This document shows, in pieces, positions 1 through 5,857 of a stretch of DNA of 64,000 nt. The translations under genes and the position numbers were made by a program. Source of the stretch: DATLGB01 sp037724045 (GTDB taxonomy: Bacteria; Actinomycetota; Thermoleophilia; Solirubrobacterales; Solirubrobacteraceae); assembly GCA_037724045.1 (NCBI GenBank), contig JBBJOW010000010.1, forward strand, positions 1 through 64,000, in the 5' to 3' direction. How positions within the stretch are numbered: position 1 is the first letter of the stretch; every line of letters starts with the position of its first letter. A model generated the notes under the pieces. The model made no database searches. It had not been told where the DNA came from and was given only the letters and a program-made list of their open reading frames with translations.

Positions 1-57
1 GATCCTCGAAACGATCGCCGCCCACTGCAACAAAATCAATCCATCAGGACACTAGTC

Positions 58-516
58 CTAGCGGCCGAAGCGGCTGACGAAGTGCTCGGCGCGCGCCGGG
101 AGGCCGTCGAGCCGGGTGCGAACGTCGGCGAGGCCGGCCCGCAGCTCGGCGTCGCCGACCTGGACCGGCGAGAGAGAGTCCTGGAGCTCGGTGAGGATGG
201 CCTCGGACTGCTCGATCGCCTCGACGGCGTCCTCGACGAAACCCTTCACGCCGCGCGACGGCAGGCCGGCCTTGCCCTCGCCCACGACCGGCGCGGGCAG
301 GCCGTGGCGGGAGGCGAAGGCCGTCGCGGTCATGCGCGCGCGGCCGAAGGTCACCTGGACGGGACGGAAGAGCGCTTCCTCCAGGGCGGTCGCGCTGTCG
401 TCGTCGAGCTGCTCGTAGGCGGCGCCGAGTGCGGCCAGGGCGGTCGCAAGCTCTCCTGACGCTTCCGCGATGGTATCCAGCAACTCTTGGCGGGCCTCGG
501 CGGTTACATAAGCCAT
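58..516 (-). CDS. Hypothetical helical protein, 152 aa
   Basis: I do not recognise a family. The protein begins MAYVTAEARQELL and is rich in Ala, Glu and Leu with heptad-like spacing, so it is probably all-helical and cytosolic; there is no signal peptide or membrane segment. The ATG at 516 is preferred over an open extension to 621 because the extra 35 residues are Arg/Pro-rich shadow-like sequence. A TAGCCT box lies 11 bases upstream of this ATG and could be a -10 for a near-leaderless transcript. It is transcribed away from the sulfatase gene. Bases 1-57 hold nothing I can identify. Confidence 0.6.
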   Translation of the reverse strand: MAYVTAEARQELLDTIAEASGELATALAALGAAYEQLDDDSATALEEALFRPVQVTFGRARMTATAFASRHGLPAPVVGEGKAGLPSRGVKGFVEDAVEAIEQSEAILTELQDSLSPVQVGDAELRAGLADVRTRLDGLPARAEHFVSRFGR

Positions 517-552
517 GGGTTCTTCGAAGGCTAGGACCGGCGCCCGGACGCC

Positions 553-593
553 GTGCGGTCGCCGGCGTTCGCCGGCGCCGGCTGGCGCCGCAC
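553..593. repeat. Palindromic GC-rich element
   Basis: An imperfect inverted repeat with arms GTGCGG and CCGCAC encloses smaller hairpins of the type GCCGGCGTTCGCCGGC. It lies in the 190-bp gap between the divergent genes at 516 and 708. It resembles the other GC-rich palindromes of this window in style. Confidence 0.5.
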
Positions 594-693
594 GGTGATC
601 GGAAGTGTGCCGGTGGCACATGACCGATCATCGGGGGGTGTCAGCCGGTGATCGGCGGGCGACGGAACCGTGCGTGCGTCCGGGCGCCGGTAC

Positions 694-699
694 TAGGTT
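694..699 (+). promoter_or_regulatory. Leaderless -10 box of the sulfatase gene
   Basis: TAGGTT stands 8 bases before the GTG at 708, in the context TACTAGGTTC. No Shine-Dalgarno sequence lies between, so transcription should begin at or next to the start codon. The same hexamer precedes fumC. Confidence 0.5.
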
Positions 700-707
700 C
701 TTCTGAC

Positions 708-2213
708 GTGCGCAGGGTGCTCCTCCTGTTCTTAGTGGTCACCCTGGCGGGATGCGGCGGCTCAGCCGATCCGCGCACGCCGGAGGCTGACCCGACCCGC
801 TTGAACGTCGTCTTCGTGCTGACGGACGACATGCGCACCGACGACATCGCCTACATGCCCAACGTCCTGCAGATGGTGCGCGACGGGATGTACTTCTCGA
901 ACTACATCGTGGCCGACTCGCGCTGCTGCCCCAGCCGCGCAACCATCCTCACGGGCCAGCTGCCGCACAACACCGGCGTCTACACGAACTCGCCGCCGCG
1001 CGGTGGCCTGAAGGCGTTCATCAAGGGCGGCGCGGTCGACCGGACCTTCGCGGTGACGCTGCGCAACCTCGGCTACCGGACGGCGCTGTTCGGCAAATAC
1101 ATCAACGGCTACGGCGCCGGCAGCGGCGGCGTCCCACCCGGATGGACCGACTGGGCGGCGAGCGCACGCGCCTACCAGGGCTTTGACTACACGCTCAACG
1201 TCGACGGCACGCCGCGCCAGTACGGCGAGCAGCCCGAGGACTACATGACCGACGTGCTCGCCGAGCGCGGAGAGGACTTCCTCGAAGAGTCACTGGTCGA
1301 CACGCGCCCGTTCTTTCTCAAGCTCTCGACCTTCACGCCGCACCTGCCCGCCGTCGCGGCGCCCCGCCACGTCGGCCTCGTGCCCAAGCTCAAGGCGCCG
1401 CGCACGCCCGCCTTCAACGCCGAGGTCTCCGACGCGCCGGGCTGGCTTGCAAGCCGCGGGAAGATCCAGCGGACCGCGATCGACGAGATCGACGCGCGCT
1501 ACCGCAACCGCATCCGCTCGCTGGTCTCCGTCGACGAGATGGTCGGCCGCATCAAGGCCCGCGTCAACGAGCTCGGGATGGCGAACAACACGGTCTTCGT
1601 CTTCAGCTCCGACAACGGCTTCCACATGGGCGAGCGCCGGCTGCTGCCGGGCAAGATGACGGCGTTCGACGAGGACATCCGCGTACCATTGATCGTCACC
1701 GGCCCGGGAGTGCCCGCCGGCTCGACGGTGGAGGCGCTGACCCAGAACACCGACCTGGCGCCGACGTTCGAGCAGCTCGCGGGGGCTTCTGGCTCGCCGG
1801 GCGCCGACGGCCGCAGCCTCGTGACCCTGCTCAAGGGCGAGCCGGTCCCCGCCGACTGGCGCGCCGGCGCGCTGATCGAGCACCTGGGCGAGGCCAAGGC
1901 GAAGGCCAAGGACCCCGACGCGCAGCCCAAGGCTGCGGGCAACCCGCCGACCTACTTCGCGCTGCGCACTGCCAACGGCACCTACGTCGAATACCGCAAC
2001 GGCGAGCGCGAATTCTACGACCGCGCCACCGACCCGGACCAGCTGCGCAACGCCTACGAAGCGCTCACAATTGACGAGCAGCGCGCCCTCAGCACCGCAC
2101 TGAACGCCCTGCTCACGTGCGACGGGGCGGCGCAGTGCGCGACCCTGACGCCACCTGCGCGGCGAGCAGCTCAAGCTGCGGCCCCGGGTCCGCGTCGCGC
2201 TCCGCGGCGTTGA
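708..2213 (+). CDS. Sulfatase-family lipoprotein
   Basis: Predicted exported sulfatase of the alkaline-phosphatase superfamily, hydrolysing sulfate (or related) esters outside the membrane. The GTG at 708 gives an ideal lipoprotein signal with lipobox LAGC (Cys16); the longer reading from 648 would put Arg-rich sequence before it. Metal-binding DD is at 40-41 and the formylglycine signature C-x-P-S-R is at 73-77 (CCPSR). Further metal/substrate motifs SSDNG and GPG follow. Length (501 aa) is normal. Formylglycine needs a maturation enzyme, which is not in this window. The last about 100 bases overlap the 3' end of the convergent reductase gene, so the C-terminal Ala/Arg/Pro-rich tail is probably not conserved. 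Confidence 0.9.
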   Translation: MRRVLLLFLVVTLAGCGGSADPRTPEADPTRLNVVFVLTDDMRTDDIAYMPNVLQMVRDGMYFSNYIVADSRCCPSRATILTGQLPHNTGVYTNSPPRGGLKAFIKGGAVDRTFAVTLRNLGYRTALFGKYINGYGAGSGGVPPGWTDWAASARAYQGFDYTLNVDGTPRQYGEQPEDYMTDVLAERGEDFLEESLVDTRPFFLKLSTFTPHLPAVAAPRHVGLVPKLKAPRTPAFNAEVSDAPGWLASRGKIQRTAIDEIDARYRNRIRSLVSVDEMVGRIKARVNELGMANNTVFVFSSDNGFHMGERRLLPGKMTAFDEDIRVPLIVTGPGVPAGSTVEALTQNTDLAPTFEQLAGASGSPGADGRSLVTLLKGEPVPADWRAGALIEHLGEAKAKAKDPDAQPKAAGNPPTYFALRTANGTYVEYRNGEREFYDRATDPDQLRNAYEALTIDEQRALSTALNALLTCDGAAQCATLTPPARRAAQAAAPGPRRAPRR

Positions 2214-2643
2214 TCGCGACGCCCAGCGGAGTGGGCCAGCCGCGCAGCGCGTGCACGATCGAGCGCAGCGACGTCAGCGTCGTGATGGTCGCCTGCCAGC
2301 CGTCGGCGACCACGATCAGCCCGACGGGCCGGCCGTCGAAGTAGGGCCGCGCGTCGCCGCGCAGCTCCTCGACCCAGTCGATCGCGTTCTTGACGAGGCC
2401 TGACACGCCGCCGTGGTAGCCGGGCGAGGAGATGATGATGCCGTCAGCGCGGCGCAGCGAGTCCAGGAAGCGCTGCACACGCTCGTCGGGCAGGGTGACG
2501 CCCGGCGTGTAAAGCGGGAAGTCGAGATCGGCCGCGGCGAACAGCTCCGTCTCAGCCCCGGTCGCGTCGAGGACGGCGCGCAGCGCGCGCTCGGAGGACG
2601 ACCCCGCCCGGGTCGTGCCGCCGAAGCCGACGACGAAGGTCAC
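2113..2643 (-). CDS. NAD(P)H-dependent FMN reductase
   Basis: Flavodoxin-like FMN reductase (SsuE/chromate-reductase family). Visible are the N-terminal phosphate loop after beta-1 (GFGGTTRAGSSSERAL), the substrate-side SSPGYHGGVSGLVKNAIDW motif typical of the family at about 75-93, and RPVGLIVVADGW. At 176 aa the length is normal. It starts with GTG at 2643, which overlaps the stop of a 30-codon ORF (GTGA), suggesting translational coupling. The 3' end overlaps the sulfatase gene by 101 bp in convergent orientation, so its last about 15 residues (Arg/Pro/Thr-rich) may be a read-on tail. Confidence 0.88.
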   Translation of the reverse strand: MTFVVGFGGTTRAGSSSERALRAVLDATGAETELFAAADLDFPLYTPGVTLPDERVQRFLDSLRRADGIIISSPGYHGGVSGLVKNAIDWVEELRGDARPYFDGRPVGLIVVADGWQATITTLTSLRSIVHALRGWPTPLGVAINAAERDADPGPQLELLAAQVASGSRTAPPRRT

Positions 2644-2732
2644 TGCTCCCGGTCAGCCCAGCGTCCGCGGACGCGGCTGATCTCCTCGAGCGCCTCTTCA
2701 CGCACGTGCAGCGGGGCGTCGGCTTCTGCCAT
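2640..2732 (-). CDS. Small leader ORF of 30 codons before the FMN reductase
   Basis: This ORF encodes 30 residues beginning MAEADAPLHVREEAL and ending WADREQ, a charged amphipathic helix. Its TGA overlaps the GTG of the reductase by the 4-base GTGA arrangement seen in real operons here. A TAACCT box 9 bases before its ATG overlaps, on the other strand, the -10 of mscL. It lies in the only gap before the reductase, which otherwise has no visible start signal of its own. It could be a real small protein or only a translational-coupling leader; I cannot name a family. Confidence 0.45.
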   Translation of the reverse strand: MAEADAPLHVREEALEEISRVRGRWADREQ

Positions 2733-2741
2733 CCGTGCCGG

Positions 2742-2751
2742 AGGTTACCTT
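2742..2751. promoter_or_regulatory. Bidirectional -10 core between mscL and the small ORF
   Basis: AGGTTACCTT reads TACCTT on the plus strand, 6 bases before the mscL ATG, and TAACCT on the minus strand, 9 bases before the ATG of the small ORF. The whole intergenic gap is 25 bp, so both transcripts would be leaderless or nearly so and would compete for one site. Confidence 0.5.
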
Positions 2752-2757
2752 CGCTCC

Positions 2758-3171
2758 ATGCTCAAGGGTTTCCGCGACTTCATCCTCAAAGGCAACGTCG
2801 TCGACCTCGCCGTGGCGGTCGTCATCGGCACCGCGTTCGCCGCGGTCGTCGCCGCGCTCGTAGCCGGGATCGTCACCCCGCTGATCGGCGCCATCTTCGG
2901 CGAGCCGTCCTTCGGCGACCTGACCTTCACGATCAACGAATCCGAGTTCCTGTACGGCGCCGTCATCAACGCGCTGATCACGTTCCTGTCGGTCGCGGCG
3001 GTGATCTACTTCGTCGTCGTCACGCCCATCAACCGGATCACGGAGCGCCTCAAACCCGGCAAGGCGGTGGACCAGCCGACGCGCTCCTGCCCCGAGTGCA
3101 TCTCGGACATCCCGTGCATCGCGCGCCGCTGCGCCTTCTGCACGGCTCAGGTCACGCCGGCGACCGTGTGA
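2758..3171 (+). CDS. mscL: Large-conductance mechanosensitive channel
   Basis: MscL, the pentameric osmotic safety valve of the cytoplasmic membrane. The N-terminus MLKGFRDFILKGNVVDLAVAV is canonical, TM1 spans about 14-42 and TM2 about 66-91 (AVINALITFLSVAAVIYFVVV), followed by the basic NRITERLKPG cytoplasmic helix. The actinobacterial C-terminal tail carries two CxxC-like pairs (CPEC and CAFC plus further Cys), a possible small metal knuckle. Length 137 aa. TACCTT 6 bases upstream suggests a leaderless start, although GGAGG also lies upstream. The 3' end overlaps the convergent transporter gene by 20 bp. Confidence 0.95.
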   Translation: MLKGFRDFILKGNVVDLAVAVVIGTAFAAVVAALVAGIVTPLIGAIFGEPSFGDLTFTINESEFLYGAVINALITFLSVAAVIYFVVVTPINRITERLKPGKAVDQPTRSCPECISDIPCIARRCAFCTAQVTPATV

Positions 3172-3529
3172 GCCCGCGGCGCGCGAACTGCGCCGCGACC
3201 ACCAGGATCAGCACGGCAAAGGCGATCTCCAGGCCGCGCTGGGGCACGGCGTTGGCGATGACCACGCCCGCGGCCACGCCCGCCAGGGCCAGGGCGCCGA
3301 TCAGCAGCCCCTCGCGCACGCGCACGTTGCCGTAGCTGCGCTGGCGGTAGGCGCCCAGCAGCGAGACGGGGATGATCGCCAGCAGCGAGGTCGCCTCGGC
3401 ATCGATGTGGCTGAGCTGGGGGATGAGCGCGAGCGCCGGCACGAAGAGGATCCCGCCGCCGACCCCGAGCATCCCCGAGAGCGCCCCGGCGGCGATCCCG
3501 ATGAGGATGACTGCGATCGCCTCCGTCAT
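3152..3529 (-). CDS. Half-size TauE/SafE (TSUP) transporter, second gene
   Basis: A 125-aa membrane protein of the sulfite/organosulfur exporter superfamily (TSUP). It contains one family repeat: the glycine motif SGMLGVGGGILFVPAL at about 16-31 and about four membrane segments, whereas normal TSUP proteins have about 250 aa and eight. Its ATG overlaps the stop of the upstream half-size paralogue by ATGA, so the two are translationally coupled and may form a heterodimeric transporter equivalent to one full-length protein. The 3' end overlaps mscL by 20 bp. Substrate unknown. Confidence 0.8.
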   Translation of the reverse strand: MTEAIAVILIGIAAGALSGMLGVGGGILFVPALALIPQLSHIDAEATSLLAIIPVSLLGAYRQRSYGNVRVREGLLIGALALAGVAAGVVIANAVPQRGLEIAFAVLILVVAAQFARRGLTRSPA

Positions 3530-3879
3530 ACGAGCAGGACGATCGCGACGCCGACCAGGAGCACGGCGAAGAGCAGGGACAGGCGGTCCTGGGGAACGCG
3601 CTGCTGGAGCGCGGTGCCGGCGATGACGCCGCCCATGGCGGGGACGCCGACCAGCGCCGCCTCGGCCACGTGGACGTTGCCGTAGAAGGCGTGCGCGGCC
3701 GTGCCGCCCGCCGCCATGACCGCGATGGCCAGCAGAGAGGTGCCGGTCGCCTCGCGCTCCTCGTAGGCGAGCCACAGCACCAGCAGCGGCACGGCGATGA
3801 CCCCGCCGCCGACCCCGAACAGGCCGCTGAACAGCCCCGCCGCCGACCCCACGGCAGCGAGCTGAAGGGTCCTGTGCAT
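3526..3879 (-). CDS. Half-size TauE/SafE (TSUP) transporter, first gene
   Basis: A 117-aa membrane protein with a single TSUP repeat: SGLFGVGGGVIAVPLL near residues 15-30, then about three more hydrophobic segments, ending VGVAIVLLV. It starts at the ATG at 3879 (MHRTLQL); the open reading to 4158 upstream is antisense to otsB. It is the first gene of a two-gene unit with its paralogue, overlapping by ATGA. The gap to the divergent otsB is only 20 bp and carries an apparent shared -10 core. Confidence 0.8.
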   Translation of the reverse strand: MHRTLQLAAVGSAAGLFSGLFGVGGGVIAVPLLVLWLAYEEREATGTSLLAIAVMAAGGTAAHAFYGNVHVAEAALVGVPAMGGVIAGTALQQRVPQDRLSLLFAVLLVGVAIVLLV

Positions 3880-3886
3880 CGGGCGG

Positions 3887-3893
3887 CATACTA
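3887..3893. promoter_or_regulatory. Bidirectional -10 core between otsB and TSUP genes
   Basis: CATACTA gives CATACT on the plus strand, 7 bases before the otsB GTG, and TAGTAT on the minus strand, 8 bases before the TSUP ATG. The intergenic gap is 20 bp, so neither gene has room for a 5' leader. Confidence 0.5.
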
Positions 3894-3899
3894 GGCGGC

Positions 3900-4703
3900 G
3901 TGCCCGGTGCCATCGCCCTCCAGGAGCTGCTCGCGCCACTGACGGCGGACCCCGAGCGCTCCGCCGTCCTGCTCGACGTCGACGGCGTCCTCGCGCCCAT
4001 CGTCGAGCATCCCGACGACGCCCACATGCCCGAGACGACGCGCCGGCCGCTGATCGAGGTCGCCAAGCGCTACGGCGTGGTCGCATGCGTGTCGGGCCGG
4101 CGCGCGTCGGATGCGCGGCGCATCGTCTCCCTGGGCTCGATCTCTTACTTAGGGTCACACGGCTCAGAGATATTGCGCGCCGGCACGATCGCCCCCGAGC
4201 TCGATCACGAGCTGCAGGCCTGGACCGCGCGCGTGCGCGCCTTCGCCGGGGACGCCTTCGGCGAGGACCTGCGCCGCCTGCGCGTGCGGCTGGAGGACAA
4301 GGAGGCGATCGCCGCGCTGCACTGGCGCGGCGTGCCCGACGAAGAGGATGCCCAGCGCGCGATCGAGGGGGTCGCCCGCGACGCCGAGGACGCCGGCTTC
4401 GTCACCCACTGGGGTCGCAAGGTGCTCGAGATCCGCCCGCCCGTGCGCATCGACAAGGGGGCCGGGATCGTGCGCCTGCTGCGCGACACCGAGCTCACCG
4501 GCGCGGTCTACGTCGGCGACGACCTCACCGACGTGAACGCCTTCCGCGGCCTCGACGATCTCGTCGCCAGCGGCAGCCTCGGCGTCGCCGTCAAGATCGG
4601 CGTCCGCTCCGACGAGGGGCCGCCGCAGCTCGAGCGAGAGGCGACCCACATGGTCGACGGGACCGCCGGCGTCCGCGACCTGCTCCACACGCTCGCCGGT
4701 TAG
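3900..4703 (+). CDS. otsB: Trehalose-6-phosphate phosphatase
   Basis: HAD-superfamily phosphatase that dephosphorylates trehalose 6-phosphate to trehalose. Motif I is DVDGV (nucleophile Asp26, acid/base Asp28), motif II SGR at 65-67, the family-typical KVLEIRP and K186 of motif III, and motif IV GDDLTD at 206-211. The T6PP signature YLGSHGSE is at 83-90. Length 267 aa is normal. The partner trehalose-6-phosphate synthase is not in the window. It starts with GTG at 3900 and is followed after 2 bp by a membrane-protein gene. Confidence 0.92.
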   Translation: MPGAIALQELLAPLTADPERSAVLLDVDGVLAPIVEHPDDAHMPETTRRPLIEVAKRYGVVACVSGRRASDARRIVSLGSISYLGSHGSEILRAGTIAPELDHELQAWTARVRAFAGDAFGEDLRRLRVRLEDKEAIAALHWRGVPDEEDAQRAIEGVARDAEDAGFVTHWGRKVLEIRPPVRIDKGAGIVRLLRDTELTGAVYVGDDLTDVNAFRGLDDLVASGSLGVAVKIGVRSDEGPPQLEREATHMVDGTAGVRDLLHTLAG

Positions 4704-4705
4704 CC

Positions 4706-5242
4706 GTGCGGTTCTCCGAGTTCCTGCGGGCGGCGGTGCTGCTCAGCGCGGGGTCGGCGACCACGATGGCCGCGGTGGTGGTGCTCTCGGCGACGCGCAA
4801 CTACGAGGACGTGCTGGTGCTCGTGTCGGTCGGCTGGTGGCTGCTGGCGACGGTGATCGGGCTGCGCCTCGAGGGGCGCGGGCACGACGAGATCGCGCGG
4901 CTGATGGCGACCGCTCGCCACCAGACCACGTTGCCCGAGCTGCGCCCGGGCCTGACGCTGATCAACCGCCTGTGGCTGCTGCTCGTGGTGACGATCGTCG
5001 CCGGCGTCATCGGCGTCTTCGCGCCCGAGGTCCCGAGCGTCGCCACCGGGTTCGCGCTGCTGGTTGCGCTCGCATGGCGGCGCCAGGGCAATGCCGTCGA
5101 GGCGATCGAGGAGCGCGACGCGGCACGCTTCTACGTCGACCGCACGTCGCCGTTCGAGCCGATCCGGCTCGTCCGCACGCCAGGCTTCGGCGGCGCCTTT
5201 CTCAAGCCCGAGCAGCGGGCGGCGACGGACCCCGGGAGCTAG
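4706..5242 (+). CDS. Hypothetical integral membrane protein, 178 aa
   Basis: Unknown family. It begins MRFSEFLRAAVLL and has about four hydrophobic segments, near residues 8-28, 36-55, 86-106 and 108-128, with a conserved-looking basic/acidic tail (DRTSPFEPIRLVRTPGFGG). The GTG start 2 bp after the otsB stop implies co-transcription with otsB. The 3' end overlaps the convergent PilZ gene by 4 bp. Confidence 0.7.
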   Translation: MRFSEFLRAAVLLSAGSATTMAAVVVLSATRNYEDVLVLVSVGWWLLATVIGLRLEGRGHDEIARLMATARHQTTLPELRPGLTLINRLWLLLVVTIVAGVIGVFAPEVPSVATGFALLVALAWRRQGNAVEAIEERDAARFYVDRTSPFEPIRLVRTPGFGGAFLKPEQRAATDPGS

Positions 5243-5813
5243 CCGCGGCCGGCGAGCGAGCTGCGAAGCTGCCCGACCGTCCACGCGCCGATGTCCTGCG
5301 CGGACGCCTCGTGCATGGCGGTGAACTCGACGGCGGCGATGCCGCGCTCGGACGCCCGGACCGCCGCGTGGGCGTCGATCACGGGGCCGCCGCCGGGCAG
5401 GTGCGCGCGGATGTGGACGAGCGATCCGAGCTCAAGACGCTCGGGCACGCGGAAGCGCATGCCGCCGGCGGAGATGTCGAGCAGCTGGCCGTCGAGCGCG
5501 CATCCATCCGCGGTAACGCTCACGTCGGCGAAGATCGGCAGGCGCACCGAGGAACGCCGGTCGGCATTCGACCCGTGGTCGTTGGTGCGGAAACGCAGCT
5601 CGCCGGGCTCGGCGCCGAACTCCACGAGGCCGTCCAGCCCATCGGGATCATCCCGTCGAGGAAGGTCAGCGAGCACGAGCCCGCCGGAAGCTCCTGCGCC
5701 ATGCGCTCGGGACGCAGCAGCACGAAGGCGCCGGCCGCAGCGACGACGCGGCAGTCGATCGCTCCGGCCTTCCACGAGAGCACGGTGTCCTGACCAGGAC
5801 GTAGGGGACGCAT
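5239..5813 (-). pseudogene. PilZ-domain protein, frameshifted
   Basis: A c-di-GMP receptor-type gene split between two frames. The N-terminal part (ATG at 5813, MRPLRPGQDTVLSWKAG, a YcgR-like front domain) runs in one frame to about LTFLDGMIP; the C-terminal PilZ domain continues in another frame from DGLVEFGAEPGELRFR, with the PilZ signature RRSSVRLP and the DISAGGMRF motif. The join lies near 5630-5655, and the total of 575 nt is one base off a multiple of three, as a single-base deletion (or sequencing error) would give. If intact it would be about 191 aa and would bind c-di-GMP, fitting the two other c-di-GMP genes in the window. Confidence 0.75.
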
Positions 5814-5857
5814 ACGCGTTAGATCGGCGCTTTGCACCAGCGGCTGAAGCGGGCGTG

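Noticed and set aside
4085..4705. Longer reading of the membrane-protein gene across otsB
   Set aside because: This part is an Arg-rich shadow of otsB; the GTG at 4706 starts the hydrophobic protein.
5630..5655. Programmed frameshift in the PilZ gene
   Set aside because: No slippery heptamer or downstream pseudoknot is evident; mutation or sequencing error is simpler.
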